Assembly (NCBI RefSeq): GCF_003144115.1
Contig: NW_020312014.1
Span: 401,150-465,149 of the forward strand
Length of the DNA stretch: 64,000 bases
Source: Tilletiopsis washingtonensis
Lineage: Eukaryota; Basidiomycota; Exobasidiomycetes; Entylomatales
Reading direction: 5' to 3'
Shown: positions 39,814 to 51,480 of the stretch, piece after piece
Layout: each line of letters starts with the position of its first letter
Position numbering within the stretch: the first letter of the stretch is position 1
The notes under the pieces: model-generated
The model's database searches: none
Told to the model about the DNA's origin: nothing
The model's input: the letters and a program-made list of their open reading frames with translations, nothing else
Position numbers and translations under genes: made by a program

Positions 39814-40374
39814 GGTGTGTGCGTGTGTGCGGGTGGATGTGGTGGTGAGCGAAGAGCGGATGCCGTGCGCCGCCAGTGCTGTCGCTGCTCCTCCCGCGCT
39901 GGCTGGCGCGGGCCACGCGCGCTTGGGGCCCGTCCCCGCATGCCGCACGCATCGCGCTCCACTCCACATGCCGTTCCCACGCTGCCTGCGCGTGCATGCA
40001 CCTCGAGTCGAGCGAGCACCTGCAGCTGGAAAGTGGATGCTGCGCTCCCCTCAGTGCAGACGCCTCAACACCACCGCGGCCACCACCTCGCATGGCTCGT
40101 CCAGCCTCGTGAGCCTCGACTCGAGCGCTGTCGCTGCCGCGGCCGCGCTCTGTGGGGCCAGAGATAGCGCCTCGTTGTGCCGCGGCCCGATGTTGCGCCT
40201 CGCGTGCCGGCGGCGCGGCATCGGCAGCGGCGGCTGAGCTGCCGCGGCACGTCTGTTGAGACGCCGCTGGTCCCACCGCACCGCCGAGAGCGAGGCCGTG
40301 CCTCGGCCGGCTGCTATCGCGCCACTGTGAACGGCGGCACTTGCTGCCTTCTCACCACCACCTCAAGCCCCACA
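39814..40374. promoter_or_regulatory. Divergent promoter DUF423 gene / APC permease
   Basis: About 560 bases between outward-facing starts. The last 60 bases before the permease ATG are C/A-rich. No TATA box or repeat is obvious. Confidence 0.4.
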
Positions 40375-42681
40375 ATGTCCACGCACGCGCCGCCGTCGGG
40401 CGAGAAGGCCGTGGCGCCGACGCTGCATGCGCTCGACGAGCAGGTCGCCGCCGCCGCCAGCACGCCGCTCGAGCAGGGCGCGCACCAGAACCGCTTTGGC
40501 CTGCTGAGCATCATCGGGCTCAGCTATGCCATCCTTGTGCGTGCCAGACGGAGTGGCGCTTGCGTGGCGGACAGTGTGGCGCATTCGCCCGCACTGCTGA
40601 CCCTTCTGTGCACAGAACTCGCCCACCGCCATGAGCGCCAGTCTCAGCGTCGTGCTCAGCAGCGGCGGGCCCGTCAGCGTCATCTGGGGCGTCGTCGTGT
40701 CCGCAACCGGCGTGCTGGCGATTGCTGCCAGTCTGGCCGAGTGCTGTGCTGTCGCGCCAACGTCGGGTGGGCCATATCACTGGGCCTTCATGCTCTCCGG
40801 CCGCTCGTACCAGAAGGCCACGGCCTTCATCACGGGCTGGATCGCCGTCGCAGGCTGGGTCTGCCTCACTGCCACGACCAGCTCGCTTGCGGGCACCCTC
40901 ATCGTCGGCGCGATCGCGCTCATGCACCCGGACTACGAGGAGAAGGCGTGGCACGTCTTTCTCATCTATGTTGGCTTTGCGATCCTCGGCTGGCTGGTCA
41001 ATGTGTTCGGCGCCTCGCTGCTCGACCCAATCAACCGCGCCGCCCTCTTCTGGTCGCTCGCAGGCGTCGCCGTCATCATGATCACGACGCTCGCCTGCGC
41101 CTCGCCGACGTTCCAGTCGGGCGACTTTGTCTTTCGGCAGTTCGTCAACTCAACCGGCTGGCCTGACGGCGTGGCGTGGATTCTCGGACTGCTGCAGAGC
41201 ACATTGTGCGTCTCTTTCGATGTCACCGGTGGTGCGCTTTGCTGACTAGCACGCTCGCAGCGGTCTCGTCGGCGTCGATGGCGTCACGCACATGGTGCGT
41301 CCCCTGCTAGTCATGCCTTGCGCTGCGCTCACACGCGCTCCAGGTACACGAACTGCCGAACCCAGCGTTGAACGCACCGCGTGCAATGATCCTCGCTCCG
41401 ATCATCGGCGCAGGGTGAGGTCTCAGCCTGCAGCAACCTGGACTCCTTGCTAACAGTCGCTCCGCAGCTCTGCGATCATCCTGCTCATCACGTTCCTCTT
41501 TGTCCTCTCCGACTTTGCGGAGGTCACGACCGGCTCTGCTGGGCCGTTGCTCACGATTCTGTATCAGGCGACCAGTGCGTGATGCCTAGCCGCACACGTC
41601 GCTGCTCAGGCTGACGCTCTGCCTGCAGACAATCGCGCTGGCGCGATCTGCCTCTACGTCTTCCCGGTCGCTTCTATGGCATTCGCCGCCATCGCGTGAG
41701 CATGCCGCCAGCGTCCAGGGTGTCTGCCTCTCACGCCTTCTCGCAGTATCCTATGCGCCAGCTCGCGCCAGACGCAGGCGTTCGCGCGCGACCGCGGCAT
41801 TATCTTCTCGAGCTTCTTCGCGAGCGAGAATGAGCGGCTCGGCGTGCCGGTGCCTGCCATCACCTTCTCGACAATCTGGGTCTGCATCTTCGGCCTGGTG
41901 GTGCGTCAGCTCGAAAGAGGGGGTTTCTAAGCGCGCTGACCTGAGGCCTGTGCAGTTCCTGGGCTCCTCGACTGCCCTCAACTCTATCTTGAGCGCGAGT
42001 GTCGTGCTGCTACAGGTGAGGCACAGCGCAGAACAGCTCAGCACGATCTGGCTTACGCGTTGTGCAGGTGTCGTACTGCATCCCGGTCATCCTGCTGCTT
42101 ATTCGCGGACGGCGACTGCTCGATGAGCTTGCTGAAGGCGAGCCGCGGACGTTCGATCTCGGGCGCTGGGGCTATGCTGGTGAGTCGCGTTCGCAGCTCA
42201 CATCTGACAAGGCAATGCTGACGCTCACACGCCGCAGTCAACGCATACGTACGTGCTCTTGCTTCAGGGCGCCTTGCGCCTAGCTCACCAGATTCACCGA
42301 CAGGGCGTTGCGTTCATGCTCCTGACGACTGTCTTCTTCTTCTTCCCGTCCGAGGTGCGTGGCTGAGCAGAGCTCACGCTGCGTTCAGTCACTGACGCAC
42401 CTCGACAGCTACCGGTGTCGGGCAGCAACATGAACTACGTCGTCGTCGTGTGCGCTGTTGTGACGCTCATTGCCGTCATCTCGTGAGTCGGACGCTGTCG
42501 GTCGGCCCGATCTGCGCTCACGCCTGGCTGGACTCGCAGGTACCTCGTCGATGGACGCCGCAACTACGTCGGTCCCCTCGACATTGGCCATCAGCTGGCT
42601 CTCGCACGCGCCCGGGCGTCTGCACCGGGGGCCACAGACGTCGGCGGCAAGACGTCGAGCAAGGAGGGAAGCGGGGTGTAG
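40375..42681 (+). CDS. APC-superfamily amino acid/choline-type permease
   Basis: Plasma-membrane transporter of the amino acid/choline transporter family (relatives: yeast UGA4 and HNM1). Thirteen exons: 40375-40536, 40616-41205, 41261-41294, 41344-41414, 41468-41574, 41629-41695, 41747-41900, 41956-42015, 42068-42179, 42238-42248, 42304-42354, 42409-42482 and 42540-42681, 544 residues. The N terminus is hydrophilic, then NRFGLLSIIGLSYAIL, VVLSSGGPVSVIWG and the family motif TSGGPYHWA. About 12 hydrophobic segments are readable. HELPNPALNAPRAM matches the conserved loop of this family. The C terminus is a short hydrophilic tail ending in Lys/Ser. Substrate is not predictable. Exon 10 is only 11 nt. 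Confidence 0.92.
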
Positions 42682-43347
42682 AGCGGAACGTCTGTGGAGT
42701 CATGACATATTGTGATCTGATAGGTGGTGTGAGGACCTTGTACGCCATGTGTGCCGCAGCGGAGCGGTGCAGTCGAAGCATGACTCAGGCCCAGGGGCTC
42801 AGACAGCGTAAAATTGAGGTTTTGCCTCTCGACGCCGCTGCGCAGGCTGAGCACGCTTGACATGGCGCAGCGCAACGAGACTTGGCCCGTCCACGACCAT
42901 GCCTTCTCAGCTGCACGTGGGTGCACGCGCGTGCGTCAATATCGACGAAGCCAAGTTGCTCTGGAGGATGCGATGCACGCCACAGCGCCGGGCAGCCTGA
43001 GAGGAGCGAGCGCGCAAGGCGAGCACAGTCAGCCTGTCAGATGCTGCTGCACAAGATTGCTGTTCCTGCTCGCTCAAGCCCCGAAGTATGTGCTGGCTAC
43101 CGCCGGTCAGCGGAGGAGTAGGCTCTGTCACTCAGGGCAGGACCTTGCCGGCTTGTCAGGCGACAGGAGCATGGGACAGAACGCGCGCGCGACTCCCCCG
43201 CCGACGCGTCAATCTACGCGTCGCCGCGTGATGGATGTGATGGGCGACGTGCGCCGTGCGAGAGGTGATCTCAGGAAGGTGTTGAGGTGCGCACCAGCCG
43301 GGCAGCACCTGCCTCCCGCCACGACGACGTCCCTCCACCCCTGCACC
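42682..43347. other. Intergenic region APC permease to SPT16
   Basis: About 670 bases holding the permease 3' UTR (the start is A/T-richer) and the SPT16 promoter. No domain-bearing frame or RNA gene recognised. Confidence 0.55.
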
Positions 43348-46300
43348 ATGTCCGAGGAGATCAAAGTCGACCGTGTCGCCTTCACGCGGCGCGCAAAGCA
43401 GCTGCTCGCGCGCTTCAAGGTGCGTCGACGCTGCTCAGTGCCTGAGAAGGATGTCTGCTGACGCACAGCGGCAGGCCGATGCGGGCCCGGCGGACGAGAC
43501 ATTCGCCAACGCAGACTCGGTCGCGATTCTGATGGGCGGCCAGAACCAAGACGTGGCGTACAGCAAGACGCAGGCGCTGCACGTGAGTGGGCTGGCTGTG
43601 GTCGAATGGTGGGCAGCGAATGCCAGCGCGGCGTGGAGTGGAGACTGCCCCGGCGCTGCTGGCGGCCTGGCGGCAGGCGCGCGCTGCCGCTCATTACCCA
43701 TTCGGCTTTTGCTGACCGCCGCTGCAGACCTGGCTGCTCGGCTACGAGTTCCCCTCCACCCTGATCCTCTTCGACGCCAAGGGCCTGCTGTTCGTCTCCT
43801 CAGAAAGCAAGAGTGAGTGCTGCACCGCGTCGCATTGCAAGTGCCTGAGCGCTGACGTCTGCTGCAGCCAAGTACATCGAGGGCCTGCACTCGAGCGACG
43901 TGGAAGTCAAGGTGCTGAAGCGCACCAAGGACGAGGCGCACAACGCACGTGTCTGGGAGGAGGTGCTGGACCGGCTAGAGGGCAACGGGGTGCGTGCCGC
44001 CCACTCGCCTTGCGCAGCGCTCAGCTCACGGCCGCTCTGCAGAAGCGCGTGGGCGTATTCCCCAAGGAGAAGCCGATTGGCAAGGTGGCAGTGGAGTGGC
44101 AGGCTGCGCTGCAGAAGCGCATCGATGCGCAGAAGCTGGAGACGGTCGACGCCTCGACGCCTTTCAGTGTGGCGGTGGCGAGCAAGGACGAGGACGAGCT
44201 CGTGAGTGCGGCGGCAATGAGAGGCAGGAGTTGCGCCGAGCGGCGAGCGCAGGCATACCAGGCGGAACGGGCAGCGATGCGTCAGTGCGGGCCGCTTGGC
44301 TCGCGCCGAGAGGAACTGCGGCCACGTCAGGCCAGCGACTGGCGCAGCGCCGGTCCGAGCCCAGGCTACCTGCCGATGCCGACTACCCTCTGGCTCGCTT
44401 CAGACAGAGCTGGCGTGCTGACAATCTGCCGCAGAAACTCACCCGCACGGCGGCCAAGCTCAGCACGGGCATCATCACCCGATACTTCGTCGACGAAATG
44501 AGCAGCGTGCTCGACGAGGGAAAGAAAGTGACGCACGAGAAGCTGGCGGCGAAGGTGGAGGATCAGCTGGAGAACCGGGCGTTCTGGAAGAAGGTCAAGG
44601 GTGCCGAGGGCGTGAGTCTGCCGGCCTATCGCATCGCGACTGCGCGCTGACAGCTGCGGCAGGTCGACATCACGCTGGCCGACTTTTGCTACTCGCCGAT
44701 CATCCAGTCGGGCGGCGACTATGACCTGCGCACGTCGGCGCAGTCGAACGATGCGCGCCTCGAGGGCGCCGACGGCGGCGGTGTGATCCTCGCGAGCATG
44801 GGCATGAAGTACAAGAGCTACTGCTCCAACATCGGCCGCAGCTACCTTGTTGACCCGCACAAGGTGTGTTTGCGTCAGGGCTCACCACATCGCCAGCCTG
44901 CTCATGCCGTCCCGTCCAGTCGCAAGCGAAGAACCTCGCGCTGCTGCTCGAGCTGCAGACGGAGATTGTGGAGAAGTATCTGCGTGCGGGCGCGACGTGC
45001 CGTGATGTGTACGAGCAGGCGCAGAAGTTTGTGGCGGCGAAGAACAGCTCGCTGGCGCAGCGGCTCGTCAAGAACATCGGCTTCGCCACGGGCATTGAGT
45101 TCCGCGACGGCAGCTACACGCTCTCGGCAAAGAACAGCCGCGCCATCCGCAAGGACATGGCCTTCAACCTGTCGCTCGGCTTTGACGGCATCGACGACCC
45201 AAACAATGAGGGCAAGACGTACTCGCTGCTTCTCATCGACACTGTGCGCGTCAGCGACGGGCCGGCGTCGTACCTGACCGACCGGCTGAAGTCGGCGACC
45301 GACTGCATCTTCTACAAGGACGACGACGATGAGGAGGAGGACGCCGGCAAGAAGGCGTCGCCGAAGAAGAAGGCCGAGCCGGCCAACGTCACCGCTGGCG
45401 GCAAGGTGCTGCGCAACAAGTCGCGCAAGGACGCCATGGACGCAACGACGGCCAACAAGATCCGCGAGCACCAGCGCGACCTGGCGCAGCAGAAGCAGGA
45501 GGACGGCTTGGCGCGCTTTGCTGACGCTGATGGCGCCGACGGCGGGCAGGCGGGCAAGACGTTCAAGAAGTTCGAGTCGTACAAGCGCATCGTCGACTTC
45601 CCGTCCAAGACGCAGGACCTGCGGGTGAGCGATGCGATGCGCGCTGTGCGCCATTTCAGCTGACGCTCTCTGCGCCAGATCTTCGTCGACCAGCGCGCAC
45701 AGACCGTCTTCCTGCCGATCTACGGCTACGCGGTGCCGTTCCACATCAACACGATCAAGAACGTCTCCAAGTCGGAGGAGGGCGACGTGACGTATCTGCG
45801 CTTCAACTTTGTCACGCCGGGCCAGATCGTCGGCAAGAAGGAGGACGTGCCGTTCGAGGACCCGGACGCGACGTTCGTGCGCAGCATGAGCTTCCGCAGC
45901 GACAGCAGCACGCACTTTGCCGAGCTCTTCCGCGAGATCTCGGACCTGCGCAAGGAGGCGACGAAGCGCGAGACGGAGAAGAAGGAGATGGCCGACGTCG
46001 TGGAGCAGGACAAGCTCGTGCTCGCCAAGGGCCGCACGCAGATGCTGCGCGACGTGTACCCGCGGCCCGTGCTCGAGGGCAAGCGGCTGCCCGGCGACGT
46101 CGAGATCCACCAGAACGGCCTGCGCTACACGGCGCGCAACAACCAGAGCATCGACGTGCTCTTCAACAACATGAAGCACCTCTTCTTCCAGCCGTGCGAC
46201 AAGGAGCTCGTCGTGCTCGTGCACATCCACCTCAAGGCGCCCATCCTCGTGGGCAAGAAGAAGACGAAGGACGTGCAGTTCTACCGCGAGGCGTCGGACG

Positions 46301-47494
46301 TCAACTTCGACGAGACGGGCGCGCGCAAGCGCAAGACGCGCGGCGGCGACGAGGACGAGATCGAGCTCGAGCAGGAGGAGCGGCGGCGGCGCTCGGCGCT
46401 GAACAAAGAGTTCAAGGGCTTTGCGCAGAAGATTGCCGATGCGAGCGACGGGCGCGTGACCGTCGACATTCCCTTCCGGTGAGTTGTGCCGGTGTGCATA
46501 GCCAGTGGCCGTCAGCTGACCCTTCCTGCAGCGAGGTGCGCATCGCTCGCCGCTGCTGCCCTCCCGTGTGCTAACATCTCTCGCAGCTCGGCTTCAACGG
46601 CGTGGGCCACCGGACAAACGTGCTGCTGCAGCCGACGACGGACTGTCTCGTGTACCTCACCGACCCGCCGTTCACCGTCATCACGCTGTCCGAGGTCGAG
46701 ATCGTGCACCTCGAGCGTGTCACGCTGAGCACAAGCACCTCGTCGTCGTTCGACGTCGTCTTCGTCTTCTCCGACTTCAGCCAGGTGCCGCTCGTCATCC
46801 GCAGCGTGCCCATTGCGTCGTTGGACCACGTGCGCGAGTGGCTCGAGTGAGTGGCACTGCAGAGCGGTGCGTAGGGTTGCGCTGACACGCCTCGCAGCTC
46901 CGTGGACATCTGCGTCACCGACGGCGCCGTCAACTTGAACTGGGGCCAGATCATGAAGACGATTCGCGAGGGTGAGTGCTGGCCGCGCTGCATGGCCCAT
47001 CGTCTCGCGCTGACATCTTTGCCCATCAGATCCTTACGCCTTCTTCGTGAGACGAGAATGCACCAGCAACGCGCCTGCTGAGCCCTGCTGACCATCTTTC
47101 ACCCCTTTTCGCTCGAGCAGGTGGACGGCGGCTTCTGTGCGTAGCAGCCTCTCCATCGTCCTTTCCAGCGTGCTGACATCTCCCTCGCAGCTTTCCTCAA
47201 GAGCAGCGACAGCGACTCGGACGCCTCGGACAGCGAGAGCGGCAGCGACTTTGGCAACGAGGTCGAGAGCGACGTCATGGTGAGTCGCACGCTGTGCCCT
47301 CCTTGTCGCTTGCTCATGCTGCCGCGCGCAGTTCGAGGACGAGACAGACGACGACGGCTCGTCGTTCGGCGACTCGGAGGAGGACGACTCAGGGCAGAGC
47401 GAGCCGGTGAGTGACAGTGACGTGGCAGTGTGGTTCGCGATCTGACAGAACGCTACAGGAGGAGAGCTCGGAGGAGGATGATGAGGACGACTAG
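43348..47494 (+). CDS. SPT16: FACT histone chaperone subunit SPT16
   Basis: Large FACT subunit, which handles H2A-H2B and nucleosomes during transcription and replication. Seventeen exons: 43348-43419, 43469-43582, 43728-43812, 43868-43989, 44043-44201, 44435-44611, 44663-44863, 44920-45624, 45679-46478, 46532-46535, 46587-46846, 46898-46971, 47030-47046, 47121-47136, 47191-47279, 47332-47406 and 47459-47494; about 1001 residues. The N-terminal pita-bread (creatinase-like) domain spans about 1-450 ([19 protein letters not shown]). The dimerisation region and the Rtt106-like middle domain follow ([34 protein letters not shown]), then a tail of Asp/Glu/Ser ending EEDDEDD. Exon 10 is 4 nt and is required to keep frame and the conserved PFRELGF. 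An alternative acceptor at 43475 would drop two residues. Confidence 0.94.
46532..46535 (+). other. SPT16: Probable 4-nt micro-exon of SPT16
   Basis: The bases CGAG, preceded by TGCAG and followed by GTGCGC, complete a split Arg codon and add Glu, restoring PFRELGF. Skipping it shifts the frame. Both flanking introns have plausible branch sites (CTGAC near 46516-46520, CTAAC near 46571-46575). Confidence 0.75.
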
Positions 47495-47559
47495 GCAGAC
47501 GACGCTTCAATGTAACGAGTATCAGCCACGACGCATGGCGCTGAGAGAGGAGCTTGCGG

Positions 47560-48602
47560 CTACGTCTTGCCCGCGTGCGGGCACGGCTCGACACATGGCA
47601 CCTTGCCGTCGCCGCCGCAGCTGTAGCAGAAGCTCTTGCCGCAGATGCAGTCCATGGTGTCGCAGCCCGACACGCGCTCCACGACGGCGCGGCAGGAGCG
47701 GCAGCGTGCCCACTTGTGCGCCGCGATGAGGCGCCACAGCGCAAGGTCCATCTCGTTGCGCTCGTTCAGCGGCACGTCGCGGAACTGGTCGCAGCTGAGG
47801 CCCTCGTGTGCGGCGTCGAGGCACTCGACGCACGTCTTGGCCTGGCACTTGACGTCCGGATGTGCAATCTCCCGGCACATGGCGCACAGCTGAGCGTGAC
47901 AGCTGGGGCACTGGTGATCTTGCCCATCCTCGGCCTTGTAGAGCACGACGAGTGCGCTGCACCGCGGCGCCGGGCACCAGAAGCGTGTGCGCAGCTCGAG
48001 GTCTCGCATGGCCTTGAGCCGCTCGAGAGCAGGCCGGCGCAGCACCGCAGCGAGGAGGTCGTCGGGCAGCTGACGGTGTGTGGCGTCGGCGTCGCACTCC
48101 GGGCAGCAGAGGGGAAAGCAGTCGCTGTGCGGGTTGTTATCCACCTGACTGATCTCTCGCTCGACGAACTCGCGCAGGCAGCTACATCAGGTACGCAGTC
48201 AGCACGCATCCGAAGAGCAGAGGCGGAGTCGGACTCACTCGTGGCACCACGTGTGCCGACACAGCAGCTTCGAGCCAGTCACTGAGCCGTCTTCGGATTT
48301 TGCGAGCGTGACGTGCCCTTTTGCGCCGGCATTGGTTGCTGCCAGGCAGCTGCGGCACTCTATGCACAGCGGGCAGTCAGTTCTGATGCGGAGCGGCTGC
48401 AAAGCGGCAGACGACGTCGGAGAAGGCGTGCTGCACTCGACTCACCTCGGGCGGCCTGCTCTCGCTGCTCCCGCTGCTTCTTACGTTGCGCCTTACTGAG
48501 CGCCTTGCCCACAGTGGTGACACCGATACGCGACCCTTCAGGTCTGTGGCGCATTATCGCAGGTGCGTTGTCCTTGACTGGCTTGCGGTAAATGTTGACC
48601 AT
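47560..48602 (-). CDS. RBR (RING1-IBR-RING2) E3 ubiquitin ligase, copy 1
   Basis: Compact RING-between-RING ligase, which transfers ubiquitin through a RING2 cysteine. Minus-strand exons: 48602-48446, 48359-48239 and 48181-47560, 299 residues. Order: basic N terminus (about 1-52), RING1 (CRSC, CRHTWCHDC), a linker with FPLCCPECD, IBR (WCPAPRCSALV, CPSCHAQLCAMC, HPDVKC), then RING2 (CRSCRAVVERVSGCDTMDC, CGKSFCYSC) with the probable catalytic Cys in SGC. It is a paralogue of the two RBR genes at 60.3-63.0 kb; the first two introns fall at equivalent codons, but the 3' half here has no introns. The stop lies 65 bases from the SPT16 stop (convergent). Confidence 0.88.
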
Positions 48603-48838
48603 GGTGCGGTTGATGTGGTGGGGAAGAGAGGCGCAAGTCGCGCCGCCGCGCGGCGAACGACAGCGCTGGCTCCAGCGCGGGGCACGGGCGTGAGACTAAA
48701 TCGCCGGCTCGCCCCCTGAGACGTAACGCTCTCATGACACGCAAGATGATGCCAGACGCAAAACAGTGGCTATTCGACTCTCTATCGTTTCTCTCAAGGG
48801 TCCACAGCGCAGCAGGGAAACAAGAAGGTGTGGTGCGC

Positions 48839-51260
48839 TTAGCGGCGCGAAGGAGCGCACGAGCAGCCGGGCTGCTGCTGCGACGCCTCGGCCTCGGCGT
48901 TGTTCTCAGCGAGGGTGAGACGAGCGTTGGCGCTGGCGGGCGCAGCAGCGGCCGTGGCATCGGCAGCGACGTCCGAAGCAGCGTCCGTCACGGCGCCAGC
49001 TGCGCCCGTGACGGCACCGACGAGACCGGCAGCGGCGGCAGTCGGAGCGGCGGCGGGCGACTCGTCGAGGTCCGACTCGTCCGTCGGCGCATCGAGAGCG
49101 CTCGGGTCCGCGGCACCAACGGGCGTGGAGGCAGCGGGCGACGAAGTCGCCTCTGCGGCGGCAGAGGTGACGGCATCGGCGCTGTCCGTGCCCGCCGGGG
49201 GAGCGGGGAGGTCCTCGTCCATGCTGGGGTCGGCGGCCTCGGCATCGGGAGCGGCAGCGACACGGTTGGCGCCGTCGATCACGCTGCCAGTCGTAGCAGC
49301 GACGTCGGAGTCAGATGCGTCCATCTGGCTGTCGTCGTCGTTGCCGGCGGCCGGGAGGGCAGAGGCAGTCGAGGCAGGAAAGTCGTCCGAGCCCGAGCCG
49401 ATCTCATCCGTCGACGATGTGGCAGCATCGCCGGCGGCGGCAGGGACGTCGTCCGAGGCATCCTGCGTGTCCTGCGTGGCCTGGGTGTTGAACTCGGCCG
49501 CGGCGGCTGCGCCAGCGGGGACGAAGCGCAGCGAGACCTTGCCGTCGGTGGCGGTGCCGTTGCTCGCGGGCAGCGCTGTGGCAGCAGCAGCGGCGGGAAG
49601 AGCGGAGGCGGAGCCGTTGACGGCGAGGATGCGGAAGTACGACACGGGCGTCGCCGTGCTAGCCGGTGCAGCGCTCGAGGAGCTCGAGGCAGCGGCGGAG
49701 TCGACGCTGCTGCTGCTCGAGACAGCAGCCGACGAGGCCGGGCTCGACGACGAAGAGGCAGCATCAGACGCCGCCGTTGGCGGGACGGCGGCGTAGATGG
49801 GTGCCAGGACGCCGGAGCTGGCCGTGTACGTGAAGCCTGGGGAGAGAAGAAGGGATCAGAGACGGTGCAGGGTAGGCTCGCCACACTGGATGCTCACGCT
49901 GGCTGGTCGGCGCATTGGCCGCCTCCGGCTGGCTCTCGCTGGCGTCCTCGGCGCACGGCGTCAAGTCGAGCGTCGAGGGCGGCAGCTTGGCAAAGGTGGC
50001 GCAGTAAAGCACCGGCTCGCCCTTGTCGTTGACAATGGGCAGCGCGACACGCACCGTGGTCGTGTCGTTGTTGAACGTCGGCGACGGGGCAAACGTCGCG
50101 TTGGTGGCGTCCGACTTGACCGTCGTGCTGTTGGCGTCGGTGGCCATGAGCCAGACCTGCGTGCGCTCGCCCTTGCTCGCCATGAGCGAGTAGTTGTAGG
50201 CCGAGGCCGTGCTCTGCGCCGCGAGCGTGCGCGCACCGCCGGCCGGCTCGGCGTGCAGCACGAGGCCGCCGAGCTTCTTGACGAGGCCGGCGTCGCCGAA
50301 GAGCAGGTCGCTGATGGTGACGAAGCCGGGAATGGCGTTCAGCGGCGCCAGCAGCGGCTTGACGACGTCGCCGATCAGGCCGCGCTCCTGCTGCTGGGCG
50401 AGCACGTCGCGCGGGTGGTAGCGGAACGGACGGCTCTTGGACGGCGCGCGAGCCGCCACGCCGTCGTTCTCGCGCGAAATGCCCGCCGAGCGACGGTGCT
50501 CGTGCGAGTGGATGTGCTCGTGCACGTGCTCGTGGTCGTGGTCGTGCTCGTGGCGGTGGCGGTCGCCGTGGCGGTCGCTGTGGCGCGGGTCGCGCGAGTG
50601 GATGTGCTCGTGGATGTGCACATGCTCGTGGTCGTGGTCGTGGCCGTGGCCCTTGCGGTCGCCCTTGTGGTGCTTCCACCAGTGGTCCGAGTGGCCCGAG
50701 TGGCGGCGCGCATCCAGCTCCACCTCGCCCGAGCGGCCGACGAGCACCTGCAGCAGGCCGTCGTCGGCCGTGTGGTGCGCCGCCTGCGGCCGGTAGCCGA
50801 CAAAGTCGCCGCCGAGGGTGATGTAGTCGCGCTTCGCCTCGTCGCCCTCGCGCTTGGCGAGGCCGTGGTGGATGGCCCAGTGCTTGGAGTGGTGCGACTT
50901 TTCGTCCTTCGAGTGCTTGCCGTGGTGGCGGTGCCCGTGCTTGTGGTCGTGGTCGTGCTCGTGGATGTGCTCGTGGATGTGCTCGTGCACATTCGAGCGC
51001 TTGCTGCCGGCGCTGGCACGCTTCGTCGCCGGGCGGCCACGGCGAGCCTGCGGCGCAAACTGCACGTTCTTGGGCAGCGCCGGCGGCGACGTCGAGCGCA
51101 GCATCATGCGCTCCATGCGCCGGCCGGCACCGGCGAGCGCCGACGCCGAAGGCTCACGCGCACGCAGTGCCGGAGCCGCCTCGACGCCGGCTTGCGGCGC
51201 GGCGAGGGAGAGGAGCACAACCGAGGCGGCAAACGTGCTGAGCTGGTTGATGGCGACCAT
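48839..51260 (-). CDS. Secreted histidine-rich repeat protein, function unknown
   Basis: I do not recognise this family. Minus-strand exons 51260-49898 and 49836-48839 give about 786 residues. A signal peptide is clear: MVAINQLSTFAASVVLLSLAAPQ, with a likely cut near residue 29. Dense His blocks made of HEH, HDH and HIH steps fill about 92-117 and 187-258. Dibasic KR sites (about 80-81, 87-88, 136-137, 143-144) suit Kex2 processing. Residues 290-450 look globular, with N-x-S/T sequons; the second exon opens with FTYTASSGVLAPIYAA, then becomes Ser/Ala/Asp-rich and acidic, ending in a short Cys pair (CSC) and basic residues. The His blocks suggest zinc, copper or nickel binding at the cell surface or outside, which is inference. 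A CT-rich leader precedes the ATG. Confidence 0.82.
50505..50665 (-). repeat. Imperfect 6-nt repeat encoding His-Glu/His-Asp blocks (block 2)
   Basis: Tandem GTGCTC/GTGGTC/GTGGCG-like hexamers on the + strand (CAC-GAG, CAC-GAC on the coding strand) encode alternating His and acidic residues. The repeat is degenerate at third positions, so it looks selected at protein level rather than a fresh microsatellite. Confidence 0.7.
50915..50990 (-). repeat. Imperfect 6-nt repeat encoding His-rich block 1
   Basis: The same hexamer pattern as the block at 50505-50665, encoding VHEHIHEHIHEHDHDH and the following His-Gly/Lys residues. Confidence 0.7.
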
Positions 51261-51480
51261 GCTGAGAGAGGGTGGAGAGAGAGGAGAGGAGAGACTGTGA
51301 TGCGAGAGAAGCTCGAAAGAGTGTGTAGAGGACGACGAGATCAACTCGCGGAGGTGTGAAATGAGTGGATGAGGTGAATAAAGTGAGAGCAAGAGGTCGC
51401 CAGGACCGGAGGAAGAAGAAAGACGAGAAAGGGTGGGGGCTGGTCAGGTGGACAGAGTGACGAGGGAGTGCGAGTGGGAG
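51261..51480 (-). promoter_or_regulatory. CT-rich leader/promoter of the histidine-rich gene
   Basis: The minus strand reads as runs of CTCTC, TTC and CACC directly before the ATG at 51260. Such pyrimidine-rich leaders mark strongly transcribed fungal genes. Confidence 0.45.

Noticed and set aside
44902-46230. 440-codon antisense frame over SPT16
   Set aside because: It mirrors the biased codon use of the sense gene (Val/Leu/Arg-rich shadow) and has no domain.
50505-50990. CRISPR-like or tandem-array interpretation of the GTGCTC repeats
   Set aside because: The unit is six bases, codon-aligned and degenerate, inside an open frame; there are no spacers and this is eukaryotic nuclear DNA.
49797-51359. 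520-codon + strand frame opposite the histidine-rich gene
   Set aside because: Val/Arg/Leu-rich mirror of the His-acidic repeats; the minus strand has the signal peptide, splice junction and sensible composition.
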